Below are positions 1 to 8,416 of a stretch of 64,000 nt of DNA, in pieces. A model generated the notes under the pieces. It saw nothing but the letters and a program-made list of their open reading frames with translations, made no database searches and was not told the DNA's origin. Position 1 is the first letter of the stretch. Each line of letters begins with the position of its first letter. Source of the stretch: an uncultured Lachnospiraceae bacterium (GTDB lineage: Bacteria; Bacillota; Clostridia; Lachnospirales; Lachnospiraceae); the NCBI GenBank assembly GCA_947574135.1, contig CANPIM010000004.1:1-64000 (forward strand), written 5' to 3'. The position numbers and the translations under genes were made by a program.

Positions 1-51
1 CTTGAAATGACGGAGTCAGAGTCCGTTGCCTTACCGTTTGGCGATAGCCCT
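1..51 (-). tRNA. tRNA-Gln(CTG), 5' part; 3' end outside window
   Basis: Read on the minus strand from 51 down to 1, the sequence folds as the first two thirds of a tRNA. The acceptor strand is AGGGCTA, the D arm is closed by GCC/GGC, and the anticodon stem ACGGA/TCCGT closes the loop CTCTGAC, which puts CTG at the anticodon (reads CAG, glutamine). The first bases of the T arm (TTTCAAG) are present; the T loop and the 3' acceptor strand lie beyond the window edge. Overall wording resembles tRNA-Gln of Firmicutes. A sigma-A promoter sits 24 bases upstream. Confidence 0.85.
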
Positions 52-74
52 TCGTTTGTGTGTCAACAAATGGT

Positions 75-103
75 ATTATAAAGGATCTCCCATAAAAATG
101 CAA
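75..103 (-). promoter_or_regulatory. sigma-A promoter of tRNA-Gln
   Basis: On the minus strand TTGCAT (98-103), a 17-base spacer and a perfect TATAAT (75-80). It points at the tRNA whose 5' end is at 51. Confidence 0.75.
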
Positions 104-136
104 GTCTTTTTTTGAAAATTTTTATTTTTTTGAATT

Positions 137-1579
137 TTATCTTTTTTCCATCTTTTTCTGCCCATAGCGGGCAAAGGCTCTTCTTCGCATTATAAAGTAT
201 GCCGCCAGAACCATGGTCCCTGTAATCACCCAGCTGACCGGGTACACCACCATGAGCATCTCAAAACTTGCAAACTTTTGAAACACTGTGTACAACCACA
301 TAATCCGGAATCCGCAAGATCCGATGACTGTCAGAAGAGCCGGCAGCATAGAATAGCCTAGACCCCGAAGGGCTGCGCCGCTTACCTCATAAGTAACTGG
401 CAGACAGGCAAAAGCTTCCACGCAAAGTACCCGCGTCATGGCATAGGCAATCACCTCGTCCTCCACGGTATAAACACGAATAAATATCCGCCGGCCAAGG
501 ACAAAGACCATGCTCATGATTCCGGTTATAAGCAAAGCGCATCCCACAGTCAGTCCAAATATTCGCCGGCAGCGCTTAAGCTCTCCAGCCCCAAAATTCT
601 GGCTGGTAAAGGTCACGGCTGCCTGGCTAAAGGCACTGGTTACAAAATAAGTAAAGGACTCAAAGTTTAAGGCTGCAGCAGATCCGGCTACGGCATCCGA
701 GCCAAACCCGTTGATGGCCGTCTGAATGCATACATTAGAGAGGGAAAACACCATTCCCTGGATTCCTGCCGGGATCCCGATCTGAACCATCCGAAGCACA
801 TGCTCTCTTTTCAGTGATAAATTGTGTGGCTTTAGCTGAATGGTTCCCCTCTCATGGAGGAGAAAATATACAATGAGCCCTGCGCTCACCATATTGGCCA
901 GCACTGTGGCTATGGCTACACCCGCCACGCTTAACTTACACACCACCACAAAAAACAGATTCAGGCACACATTCACCACGCCGGAGAGCAGCAGGCAATA
1001 CAGAGGGCGCTTGGTGTCCCCCACACTGCGCAGGATTGCCGCCCCAAAATTATACAGCATCACAAAGGGCATTCCCAGAAAATAAATCCGCAGATATACC
1101 ACAGCCAGCTCCAATACATCCCCGGGGGTATTCATCAGGAGCAAAAGCGGCCGTGCGGCCAGGATTCCCACAAAAATCAAAAACACTCCGCTGATAAGAG
1201 CCATGGCAATGGCTGTATGGACGGCCTCCTGTGCCTTGTCCTCCCTTCCCTGGCCAATATAGCTGGCGATAAGCACATTGGTCCCCACAGACAGGCCCAC
1301 AAAAAGATTGATGAGAAGATTGACCACCGCGCCGTTTCCTCCCACAGCCGCCAGGGCCTGACTGCCTGAAAATCTTCCCACCACCGCCACATCTGCAGAA
1401 TTAAACAGCTGTTGCAAAATGCTGCTGGCCGCCAGGGGCAAGGCAAAAACCAAGATCTTATCCAGCAAAGAGCCCTTGAGCATATCCATCTGCCGGCCCG
1501 CCCCTGCTTTCGTCTCCATCTGCCGACCCGCCTCTGCTTTCATCTCTCCCTGCCGTTCTTCCTCCTGTGTCCTGTTCAT
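137..1579 (-). CDS. MATE family multidrug/cation antiporter
   Basis: Integral membrane exporter of about 12 helices (480 aa, within the usual 440-480 range plus a tail). After a hydrophilic N-terminus of about 32 residues the MATE core begins (GSLLDKILVFALPLAASSILQQ), with the typical segments VAVVGRFSGSQALAAVGG and the central loop LRSVGDTKRP. It probably exports drugs or organic cations by Na+ or H+ exchange; the substrate cannot be read. The start at 1579 is tied to an upstream stop by an ATGA overlap with GAGGAG before it. The N-terminal tail contains a 30-bp tandem duplication (1487-1546), giving two similar decapeptides, and M32 would be the start without that tail. It is the last gene of a unit with the cation diffusion facilitator upstream. 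Confidence 0.93.
   Translation of the reverse strand: MNRTQEEERQGEMKAEAGRQMETKAGAGRQMDMLKGSLLDKILVFALPLAASSILQQLFNSADVAVVGRFSGSQALAAVGGNGAVVNLLINLFVGLSVGTNVLIASYIGQGREDKAQEAVHTAIAMALISGVFLIFVGILAARPLLLLMNTPGDVLELAVVYLRIYFLGMPFVMLYNFGAAILRSVGDTKRPLYCLLLSGVVNVCLNLFFVVVCKLSVAGVAIATVLANMVSAGLIVYFLLHERGTIQLKPHNLSLKREHVLRMVQIGIPAGIQGMVFSLSNVCIQTAINGFGSDAVAGSAAALNFESFTYFVTSAFSQAAVTFTSQNFGAGELKRCRRIFGLTVGCALLITGIMSMVFVLGRRIFIRVYTVEDEVIAYAMTRVLCVEAFACLPVTYEVSGAALRGLGYSMLPALLTVIGSCGFRIMWLYTVFQKFASFEMLMVVYPVSWVITGTMVLAAYFIMRRRAFARYGQKKMEKR
1487..1546 (-). repeat. 30-bp tandem duplication in the MATE N-terminus
   Basis: Two adjacent copies (1487-1516 and 1517-1546) that differ at three positions. They encode METKAGAGRQ and MKAEAGRQ-like decapeptides in frame, so the length change only extends a hydrophilic N-terminal tail. 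Confidence 0.85.
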
Positions 1580-1617
1580 TTCCGCTCCTCAGCCACATAA
1601 CTTTTCTCTGTGGTCAT
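1576..1617 (-). CDS. micro-ORF 2 in the CDF-MATE junction (13 codons)
   Basis: Encodes MTTEKSYVAEERK. Its ATG overlaps the TGA of micro-ORF 1 as ATGA, its own GAGGAG lies inside the reading frame, and its TGA overlaps the MATE start as ATGA. The peptide is a copy of the last 13 residues of the cation diffusion facilitator (MTIEKSYVAEERK) made by the 38-bp duplication. Whether it is translated is inference; the overlap geometry suits reinitiation by ribosomes arriving from the upstream gene. Confidence 0.4.
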   Translation of the reverse strand: MTTEKSYVAEERK

Positions 1618-1655
1618 TTCCGCTCCTCAGCCACATAGCTTTTCTCTGTGGTCAT
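1614..1655 (-). CDS. micro-ORF 1 in the CDF-MATE junction (13 codons)
   Basis: Encodes MTTEKSYVAEERK. Its ATG overlaps the stop of the cation diffusion facilitator (ATGA) and its stop overlaps the start of micro-ORF 2 in the same way. GAGGAG of the parent gene's last codons lies 7 bases upstream. Same origin and uncertainty as micro-ORF 2. Confidence 0.4.
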   Translation of the reverse strand: MTTEKSYVAEERK

Positions 1656-2836
1656 TTCCGCTCCTCAGCCACATAGCTTTTTTCTATGGTCATGACACAC
1701 TGGTATCGGGAATCCTCCCGACGAAGCTCCTCCATAATCTGTTGCTGCAGCTTGCGCTGCTCCTTCTCCTGGTAGGAAAAAGGCACCACCACATCAAAAA
1801 TCAGATTGATCTGCTCTCTTCCATCCACCATCCGGAAATCATGAATGGAAAGCCCCTCGTCAATGCGGTGGACCACCTGCTCCACCTGGGTTCGGACCTC
1901 ATTTACATGCGTGTCGTGGGTCTCCACCGGATCCATATGGATCACCAGAAAAATCCCCAGCCTTTTGGCCGCATCTCTCTCGATTCTATCAATAATCTCA
2001 TGGGATGCCTCGATATCCACGTCATTGGGCACCTCCGCATGAATCGAGGCCAGGCTTCTGGTAGGCCCATAATTGTGTACAATCAGATCATGGGTTCCCA
2101 CAATTCCCTCATAGCTCTCCACCAGCTCCGTCACTGCCTGGTAAACCTCCGGGGAGACCGCCTCCCCAATCAAAGGCTCCAAGGTGTCCCTTGCAATGCT
2201 CAGTCCAGCCCACATAACAATCAATGCCACCACAAGTCCCACATAGCCGTCAATATTCACCCCGGTAAAATGAAAAATGCAGATGGAGCCTATGGTGGCC
2301 GTGGTAGTACAAACGTCTCCCAGCGCATCCGTGGCTGTGGCCAGCATGACCTTGGAGCGAATGCGTTTTCCCAGCTTTCGGTTAAAATAAGCCATCCAAA
2401 GCTTCACAGCTATGGAAGCCAGAAGCACTGCCAGCGATACCATTTGAAAGGACAAATCCTCCGGATTCCGGATCTTTTCAACTGCATTTTTTAAGAAGGT
2501 AAAGCCCACCTCCATCACCAGAAACGACACAATCAGTGCCGCAATATATTCAATCCTTCCGTGTCCGAAGGGATGATTCTGATCTGCCGGCTTGCTGGCC
2601 ATTTTCACCCCGATAAATCCAATGACAGAGGATGCCGCATCCGAAAGATTATTAAAGGCATCTGCTGTTACAGAAATACTGTGCAGCAAAAGACCTGCCG
2701 TAAGCTTTCCGGCAAAAAGCAGCAGATTGCAAAAAATGCCGATGGTGCTGCCCAACACGCCATAAGCCGTGCGCACCCTGGCATTCTCTGTCTCCTCATA
2801 ATTTTTTACAAATCGATGTACCAAAAACTCAATCAT
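1652..2836 (-). CDS. cation diffusion facilitator family metal exporter
   Basis: Exports divalent metal ions (Zn, Fe, Mn or Co type) from the cytoplasm in exchange for protons. The 394 aa show the family order: six helices with the metal site motif in helix 2 (VTADAFNNLSDAASS) and the loop HPFGHGRIEY, then a cytoplasmic domain with the dimerisation fold (about residues 210-300), followed by a C-terminal extension of about 90 residues. The protein is longer than minimal members (about 300 aa) because of that extension. It lies upstream of the MATE gene on the same strand, and the two are linked by the 38-bp repeat, which suggests translational coupling. Metal specificity cannot be read from the sequence. 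Confidence 0.92.
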   Translation of the reverse strand: MIEFLVHRFVKNYEETENARVRTAYGVLGSTIGIFCNLLLFAGKLTAGLLLHSISVTADAFNNLSDAASSVIGFIGVKMASKPADQNHPFGHGRIEYIAALIVSFLVMEVGFTFLKNAVEKIRNPEDLSFQMVSLAVLLASIAVKLWMAYFNRKLGKRIRSKVMLATATDALGDVCTTTATIGSICIFHFTGVNIDGYVGLVVALIVMWAGLSIARDTLEPLIGEAVSPEVYQAVTELVESYEGIVGTHDLIVHNYGPTRSLASIHAEVPNDVDIEASHEIIDRIERDAAKRLGIFLVIHMDPVETHDTHVNEVRTQVEQVVHRIDEGLSIHDFRMVDGREQINLIFDVVVPFSYQEKEQRKLQQQIMEELRREDSRYQCVMTIEKSYVAEERK

Positions 2837-3009
2837 ACGACGGATGCCTTCTTCATTTTCATAATTTTATTCTGCCATCTGCATTTTCAGTCCAAAACTT
2901 TGTCAGACATCGAATCTCATGCCCAAGCTCCTGAAAAGCTTTTTGCAACAGGGGGATCCCCTTGTCAACTGAGAGTATCATATTTTCCTGAAAAAAGAAA
3001 GCGTAATCT

Positions 3010-3038
3010 TGCTATTTTTATTTAAATATGCTATTTTA
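3010..3038 (+). promoter_or_regulatory. candidate promoter of pncB
   Basis: TTGCTA (3010-3015), 17 bases, TATTTT (3033-3038), 75 bases before the start codon. It lies in an AT-rich direct repeat (GCTATTTTTATTTAAA-like, about 3011-3047). The 2837-3113 gap otherwise shows nothing recognisable. Confidence 0.4.
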
Positions 3039-3113
3039 TTTAAAATTAGTGTGCCTGCTGGCCCCCGGAAAACGCCTGTCAGGAAGGTACAGAAAAAGGA
3101 GAGAGATACCCTT

Positions 3114-4568
3114 ATGAGTACAATGAATTTAACTCTGATGACCGATTTATATGAGCTGACCATGATGCAGGGATATTTTAAGAGTCAGTCCGATGAAACC
3201 GTGGTGTTCGACATGTTTTATCGGCGCAATCCCTGTGGAAACGGATTTGCCATTGCGGCCGGACTGGAACAGGTAATCGATTATATAAGCAATTTAACCT
3301 TCACGCCGGAGGATATTTCCTATCTTCGGAGCCTACGTCTCTTTGACGAGGATTTTCTGGCCTATCTGGAGGGCTTTCATTTTTCCGGCGACATCTATGC
3401 CATTCCCGAGGGAACGGTGGTGTTTCCCAGAGAGCCCCTTTTAAAGGTTATTGCCCCCATTATGGAGGCCCAGCTGGTTGAGACCGCCATTCTCACCATT
3501 ATCAACCACCAAAGCCTCATTGCCACCAAGACCTCCCGTGTGGTTCACGCGGCTAAGGGGGACGGCATTATGGAATTTGGCCTGCGGCGGGCCCAGGGAC
3601 CGGACGCAGGGATTTATGGCGCCCGGGCTGCCATGGTTGGCGGCTGTATCGGCACCTCCAACGTACTGGCAGGCCAGCTCTTTGACGTGCCGGTAAAGGG
3701 CACTCATGCCCACAGCTGGATTATGAGCTTCCCCGACGAATATACAGCCTTTAAAACCTATGCAGATCTGTATCCAAAGGCCTGTATTCTCCTGGTGGAC
3801 ACCTACGACACCCTGAAATCCGGCGTGCCAAATGCCATCCGGGTATTCCGGGAAATGCGGGATGCGGGAATCCCCTTAAATTTCTACGGCATACGCCTGG
3901 ACAGCGGCGATCTGGCTTACATGTCCAAGAAAGCCCGGAAAATGCTGGATGATGCCGGCTTCCCGGACGCCATTATCTCCGCCTCCAGCGATCTGGATGA
4001 ATATCTGATCACCAGCCTCAAGGGACAGGGAGCTCAGATCACCTCCTGGGGCGTTGGCACCAATATGATCACCTCCAGCGATTGTCCCGCCTTTGGGGGC
4101 GTCTATAAGCTGGCCGCCGTGCAGGATGGGGAGGGAGAATTTATTCCCAAGATCAAGCTGTCCGAGAACACGGAGAAAATTACCAATCCGGGCAATAAAA
4201 CCATTTTCCGGATTTACGAGAAGGAAACAGGAAAAATGAAGGCAGACCTGATTTGCCTGTCTGACGAAACCTTTGATACCTCCCAGGATCTCCTGATCTT
4301 TGATTCCATTGAGACCTGGAAAAAGACCAAGTTAAAGGGCGGAGAATACACCATGCGGGAGCTTTTGATTCCGGTCTTTGAAAAGGGTCGTCTGGTCTAC
4401 CAGTCTCCCTCTGTTATGGAAATTCGGGAATACTGCCAGAGAGAGCAGGAAACCCTCTGGGATGAGACCCGCCGCCTGACCAACCCGCACAAGGTGTATG
4501 TAGATCTCTCCGACAAGCTTTTCCGCATTAAGTCCGGACTTTTGGATCAGATGAATCAGACCCTATAG
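3114..4568 (+). CDS. pncB: nicotinate phosphoribosyltransferase
   Basis: Makes nicotinate mononucleotide from nicotinate and PRPP with ATP, the first step of NAD salvage (Preiss-Handler pathway), in the cytoplasm. The protein (484 aa) has the family N-terminus LMTDLYELTMMQGYF, the segment EFGLRRAQGPDAG, the signature GTHAHSWIMSFPDE (active-site His) and FYGIRLDSGDLAYMSKKAR, which binds phosphoribosyl. Length matches the Firmicute type. Start chosen at 3114 because AAAAAGGAG precedes it; an in-frame start at 3009 would add an unrelated tail. It stands alone and ends at a perfect 14-bp terminator hairpin. NudC and Sir2 elsewhere in the window also act on NAD. Confidence 0.97.
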   Translation: MSTMNLTLMTDLYELTMMQGYFKSQSDETVVFDMFYRRNPCGNGFAIAAGLEQVIDYISNLTFTPEDISYLRSLRLFDEDFLAYLEGFHFSGDIYAIPEGTVVFPREPLLKVIAPIMEAQLVETAILTIINHQSLIATKTSRVVHAAKGDGIMEFGLRRAQGPDAGIYGARAAMVGGCIGTSNVLAGQLFDVPVKGTHAHSWIMSFPDEYTAFKTYADLYPKACILLVDTYDTLKSGVPNAIRVFREMRDAGIPLNFYGIRLDSGDLAYMSKKARKMLDDAGFPDAIISASSDLDEYLITSLKGQGAQITSWGVGTNMITSSDCPAFGGVYKLAAVQDGEGEFIPKIKLSENTEKITNPGNKTIFRIYEKETGKMKADLICLSDETFDTSQDLLIFDSIETWKKTKLKGGEYTMRELLIPVFEKGRLVYQSPSVMEIREYCQREQETLWDETRRLTNPHKVYVDLSDKLFRIKSGLLDQMNQTL

Positions 4569-4610
4569 ACAAAAACAGCTCCAAACTGACAAAGATGCAG
4601 AAACATACAT

Positions 4611-4660
4611 ACTCCCCGGGCCTGTGTAAAAACCGGCAGGCCCGGGGAGTATTTTATTTT
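4611..4660 (+). terminator. rho-independent terminator after pncB
   Basis: Perfect 14-bp stem (4611-4624 with 4637-4650, G+C-rich) and a T-rich tail ATTTTATTTT. It lies between convergent genes and may serve both. Confidence 0.9.
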
Positions 4661-7362
4661 ATCTGGGGATTTTTTCGGGAATATATCCGTCTGCGAAGTC
4701 CTGCCAGAATCATAGGCGCCAGAACACAGGCTGTGAGGATTCCCAGGGAGGCCAACAAAAGTCTGGTCTGATTCTGCCTCCAGTATTTCTGGAGAGGCGT
4801 AAACCAGTAAGCCCGGCTGGCTTTGGCCGAAGCGCTGCTCTCCTTCTCCTCAATCTCCATGGTTCCTGCCGTATATACGCCTCTGGAGGACCACCGGTAA
4901 TCCCCGGCCTCCATGTCATCCAGATTCACCCGGCCCTCTTCGTCCGTCTCTGCGGTAAATAAATATCCGTCCTCGTCATAGAAATCAATGCTGTCATTAG
5001 CCATATCTTCCCCAAACTTTACATTGACCCGGAAGCTCTCCTTTACCTCAATCTGTTCAATGGAATCCATAATAGCATCACTCACCTTCGATGCATCGCT
5101 GACCCCTGCATAGCTGCCGCCCGTTTCCTCCGAAATGCTGGCAAAAAAGTCCTCCGCATCGCTGCTGGCATCTGTGCCAATGGAAAACACATTGATAAGG
5201 CTCTCTCCCATGGCCTCAGCCACCCGCTTGTCCGACTTCTCATAATCCAGACTGATGTCCGCGTTAAACAAAGCCACCAAAACATCCTCATAGGTATATC
5301 CTGTCACAGGCTCCGGGCTCAAGGGCGCCGCATCCCCCAGGATAATGATAATCTTCTTTGCATGCAGTCTCCAGTCCAGCCTTACTGCCTCCATAAGGGC
5401 AGAATAGACGGTCTCCCTATCGTCTCCTCCGTCACCCAGATCCAGTCCGTTTACCGCGTTTGTTATCTCGGCATCATCATTGCTAAAGGGAAGCTGCACC
5501 CTGCTGGGATAATCCTCGGATTCTCCGGAGCGATCCGGAAAATCCCGGTAATCAATCAAAGCCACCCGATAATTCTCTGTTTTCTCCCGCAGGCTCTCCA
5601 GAATGTTTACCATATTTGCCTTGGCATTGTCAATATCGTCCGACATGGAGCCGGTAGTGTCCACCACAAAGCACAGATCCATTCCGTCGTTAACGGAAGT
5701 CTGAAGCACACGGCCCAGGGTCATATCCCTCGATTTCAAAGCGTTGACTGTGGCTTCCCCTGCATCCACCATGCCGCTGTGGCCGCCCTCATAATAATAC
5801 CGGCCTGTGGTGGATGCCAGGAGAATCTGCTTTACCTCCGGCCCGGTCAGCTCCGGGTTGCAGGCAAATATCAGCCCGGCCACACCGGTGACATGAGGCG
5901 TTGACATGGAGGTGCCGCTCATGCCCTCATAGCCGTTCGCCACACAGCTGTACACATCCACCCCAGGTCCTACAATATCCACTCTTGAACCAATATTGGA
6001 AAAATTCGCATAGGAGTAAAAGGTCTCATTGGCCGTGGAGCGCCCCTCATCAATCCCTACGGCTCCCACTACCACCACCCGATCCTGCACCTCCTGGGCG
6101 CTCATTAGATTCAGAAAATTGTTGTAAAGCGCCTGGGAGCCTCCCCTCTGGCCTCTCCAGCCAAAGAGATATTTCACGCTTTCCCAGCCCGTCATCTCCT
6201 CCCGATATCCATAGGTCTGACTTTCATCCGGGTAATAATAGCTGGAATTGCTGTTTCCAGCCGCCACACAGATTAAAAAGTCCGGTTTCCCTGCCTGCTC
6301 CCTGGCGGAAATAATTCGGGATAATCCGGCCTCTGTCATTCTGGCCTGCTGGGTAAGATACTGAATTGCATTCTGGTTTCCGTGACTGGCCGCAAATCCA
6401 ATGAGCCGCCGGGTATTCTGGCTGATATTGATCACCTGAACATCCTGATCGATGAGATTTTTCAGACATAAAAGATAGCTATATGCCGTTCCATATCTTG
6501 ATACATAATTGCTTCCCATATCATAATATGTATGACAATAATACAACTCACCCATTCCGCCCATAACTCCCGTAACTCCGGTGCCATTGTCCCATTCTCC
6601 GTCCATAATGCCGGAAACGTGACTGCCATGGTCATCCGAGGCCACACTGTAGGTATCGGCCTCTACTCTGCCGTTCTTTGGATTCACAAACAGACAGGTG
6701 GCATTGGCAAAGTCCAGATCCTCATGGGCAGTATTGGGCTTGCTGTCAATAAGCCCAATCTTCACTGTACGCATCTCATCCCGGTACCCCCAGGCATTGG
6801 GAGCATGGATGGCCTCCATTCCCCAGTTTTCTCCCCGTGGCACCTCCATATCCCAGTCATCCCCATTCCAGGAATCCGAAGGGTAGGCGGCATCCTTATA
6901 GGGAAAGTCATCCTCCTCCCCCTCCTCCTCGTCTGCCTCAAACTCAGAGACCACATTCAGGTAGGCATCCTCCACCGTATCCCGGGTCTTGATTTTTTTG
7001 ACCAGGCGCTCCAGCTCCTCATAGGTCATGGCGTCCTTAAGCATCAGCTTATACACCCCAATGTCCCCCATGGTCTCGTCCAGCTCTCCCCCATAGTCCT
7101 CCGCAAGCCGAACCATCTGCTCCGCGGTTGTAGAGGCTTTGGCAAAGATCACTACCTCATTGTTGATATACAGAACCCCGTTCTCCTGATTAAAATCAAT
7201 ATATTCCGATTCCTCCGCAATAAAGGGAGTCTCGTCAATCTCATTCCGGTTGAGATCAAAGAAATTGGGAAACAGAAAAAACACCCAAAGAGCCAGAAAA
7301 GCTCCAAAGGCCAGAATCAAAATCAATAATCCAATGAGAATGCGCTTACATATTTTTTTCAT
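4654..7362 (-). CDS. membrane-anchored subtilase (S8) with von Willebrand A domain
   Basis: A 902-residue surface protein. Order: N-terminal membrane anchor (about 8-31), a propeptide-like region (about 50-140), an S8 protease domain with Asp206 (GLIDSKPN), His245 (DDHGSHVSG), oxyanion Asn370 (AAGN) and Ser485 (GTSMSTPH), then a VWA domain (about 560-770) with an intact MIDAS motif DTTGSMS at 568, a beta-sandwich-like stretch, and a second membrane segment near the C-terminus (LLLASLGILTACVLAPMILAG). All catalytic residues are present, so an active serine protease outside the cell is likely; the VWA part probably binds a partner or substrate. The start at 7362 is chosen for its GAGGG site; it overlaps the upstream zinc-ribbon gene by 17 bases, so the two are surely co-translated. 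Substrate unknown. Confidence 0.88.
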   Translation of the reverse strand: MKKICKRILIGLLILILAFGAFLALWVFFLFPNFFDLNRNEIDETPFIAEESEYIDFNQENGVLYINNEVVIFAKASTTAEQMVRLAEDYGGELDETMGDIGVYKLMLKDAMTYEELERLVKKIKTRDTVEDAYLNVVSEFEADEEEGEEDDFPYKDAAYPSDSWNGDDWDMEVPRGENWGMEAIHAPNAWGYRDEMRTVKIGLIDSKPNTAHEDLDFANATCLFVNPKNGRVEADTYSVASDDHGSHVSGIMDGEWDNGTGVTGVMGGMGELYYCHTYYDMGSNYVSRYGTAYSYLLCLKNLIDQDVQVINISQNTRRLIGFAASHGNQNAIQYLTQQARMTEAGLSRIISAREQAGKPDFLICVAAGNSNSSYYYPDESQTYGYREEMTGWESVKYLFGWRGQRGGSQALYNNFLNLMSAQEVQDRVVVVGAVGIDEGRSTANETFYSYANFSNIGSRVDIVGPGVDVYSCVANGYEGMSGTSMSTPHVTGVAGLIFACNPELTGPEVKQILLASTTGRYYYEGGHSGMVDAGEATVNALKSRDMTLGRVLQTSVNDGMDLCFVVDTTGSMSDDIDNAKANMVNILESLREKTENYRVALIDYRDFPDRSGESEDYPSRVQLPFSNDDAEITNAVNGLDLGDGGDDRETVYSALMEAVRLDWRLHAKKIIIILGDAAPLSPEPVTGYTYEDVLVALFNADISLDYEKSDKRVAEAMGESLINVFSIGTDASSDAEDFFASISEETGGSYAGVSDASKVSDAIMDSIEQIEVKESFRVNVKFGEDMANDSIDFYDEDGYLFTAETDEEGRVNLDDMEAGDYRWSSRGVYTAGTMEIEEKESSASAKASRAYWFTPLQKYWRQNQTRLLLASLGILTACVLAPMILAGLRRRIYSRKNPQIK

Positions 7363-8128
7363 ATTTTTTCCCTCTGCACACCATGATACAAGAATAAACG
7401 GAGAGCAAAACCGCTCCCAGCAGCATCCAAAGAAGGGCAAACATAAAGCTTACATCCTGAAAAGCCTCCATGGACGCCTTCAGAACACTCTGCAGCCCTC
7501 CGGACATGTTCTCCACCAGCGAAGGCCAGAAAAGGCCCAAAAGAAGGCTTATAAGCCCTGTCAAAAGACCGGATATCCCCAAAGAGAAAAAGAATCTTCT
7601 GATCCGCCGGATATTCAAAAAAACCATGCAAAACAGGGGAATCGCCACCAAAATTCCGCCCAAAAGCAACAAAAGCACAGACTCCAGAAGCTCTGTAAGC
7701 CTGTCTCCCGAGATTCCCCCCACAGACGGAAAATGCACATTGGCCGCCAGGCCGTGGAAAAAGGCTATGGCCGGCAGCATAGCAGCAAAAAGAATAAAAA
7801 ACAACGAAAAAAATCCTGTGGCAAGGCCGGAGGGAACTCCCCGGGATCTCTTCGGCCCGTCTTCCTCCTTACCGGATTCCTGGCCTCTCCATTCCTCTGG
7901 GATCCCTAGCTCCTCCCCGGCTCTTTCCTCCTGAAGCTCTTCCGTCTCCGGCTCAAAAGCTTCCCCTTTCCATTCGCTCCCCGAGGCAAAACTCTCTTCC
8001 TTGGGCCCCGGCTCTTCCTCCAGTCTGGCTCCGCATCCCGGGCAAAAGCTGCCTCCCGGGGATACCTCCTGGCCACATTCCGGGCAAAAACGCCTGCCCG
8101 GATTCTCCCTATCATACGCTGTACTCAT
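7346..8128 (-). CDS. zinc-ribbon membrane protein
   Basis: A 260-residue protein of unknown function. The N-terminus has two CxxC knuckles (FCPECG and FCPGCG) typical of a small zinc ribbon; a Glu/Gly-rich linker follows (about 35-95), then about four hydrophobic helices. The last residues overlap the subtilase-VWA start, and both genes are read from one promoter, so it is probably a membrane partner of that protease. Start at 8128 is supported by GAGGAGG five bases upstream. Zinc-ribbon plus membrane helices is a common arrangement in Firmicute hypothetical proteins, so no reaction should be assigned. Confidence 0.75.
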   Translation of the reverse strand: MSTAYDRENPGRRFCPECGQEVSPGGSFCPGCGARLEEEPGPKEESFASGSEWKGEAFEPETEELQEERAGEELGIPEEWRGQESGKEEDGPKRSRGVPSGLATGFFSLFFILFAAMLPAIAFFHGLAANVHFPSVGGISGDRLTELLESVLLLLLGGILVAIPLFCMVFLNIRRIRRFFFSLGISGLLTGLISLLLGLFWPSLVENMSGGLQSVLKASMEAFQDVSFMFALLWMLLGAVLLSVYSCIMVCRGKKYEKNM

Positions 8129-8178
8129 TCAGCCCTCCTCATAAAAAGTTTTAGGAAACTCCCCCTTGATTCTTAAAA

Positions 8179-8207
8179 ATTTTACATAATATCCCACCTT
8201 TTGTCAA
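8179..8207 (-). promoter_or_regulatory. sigma-A promoter of the zinc-ribbon/subtilase pair
   Basis: On the minus strand TTGACA (8202-8207), 17 bases, TAAAAT (8179-8184), 51 bases before the start codon. No equally good promoter for the divergent asnB was found in the remaining part of the 8129-8416 gap, which carries a CAGTACAAAA direct repeat at about 8380-8401. Confidence 0.75.
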
Positions 8208-8416
8208 TGTTCTCTGGCAAGTCCTTTATGACAAATATCACTGTTTTGTCCATTTTACACAGGATGGCCCAAGGATGGCCCACAAAAACTCTTACCACTT
8301 GGTTACAACTTGTTACACTTTAGATACATTTTTGCAAATCCGGGGAAATATACCCCTGCTAAAATAAAATCATAAAAAGCAGTACAAAAAACAGTACAAA
8401 AAAGGAGAATCAGCTT

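Larger units (their letters stand above)
1576..1689. repeat. 38-bp tandem repeat, three copies, at the CDF/MATE junction
   Basis: Copies at 1576-1613, 1614-1651 and 1652-1689. The middle copy differs from the first at one base and from the third at two. Each copy carries, on the minus strand, the last codons of the upstream gene, a GAGGAG ribosome site and an ATGA stop-start. A 38-bp period is 39 minus 1, so each repeat moves the frame back by exactly the one base needed to chain stop and start codons. Confidence 0.95.

Noticed and set aside
1614-1676. Larger plus-strand open frame running through the 38-bp repeats
   Set aside because: It is repeat sequence only, without start-site support.
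3009-3113. Upstream extension of pncB
   Set aside because: Adds residues unrelated to the family and there is a strong ribosome site at the internal ATG.
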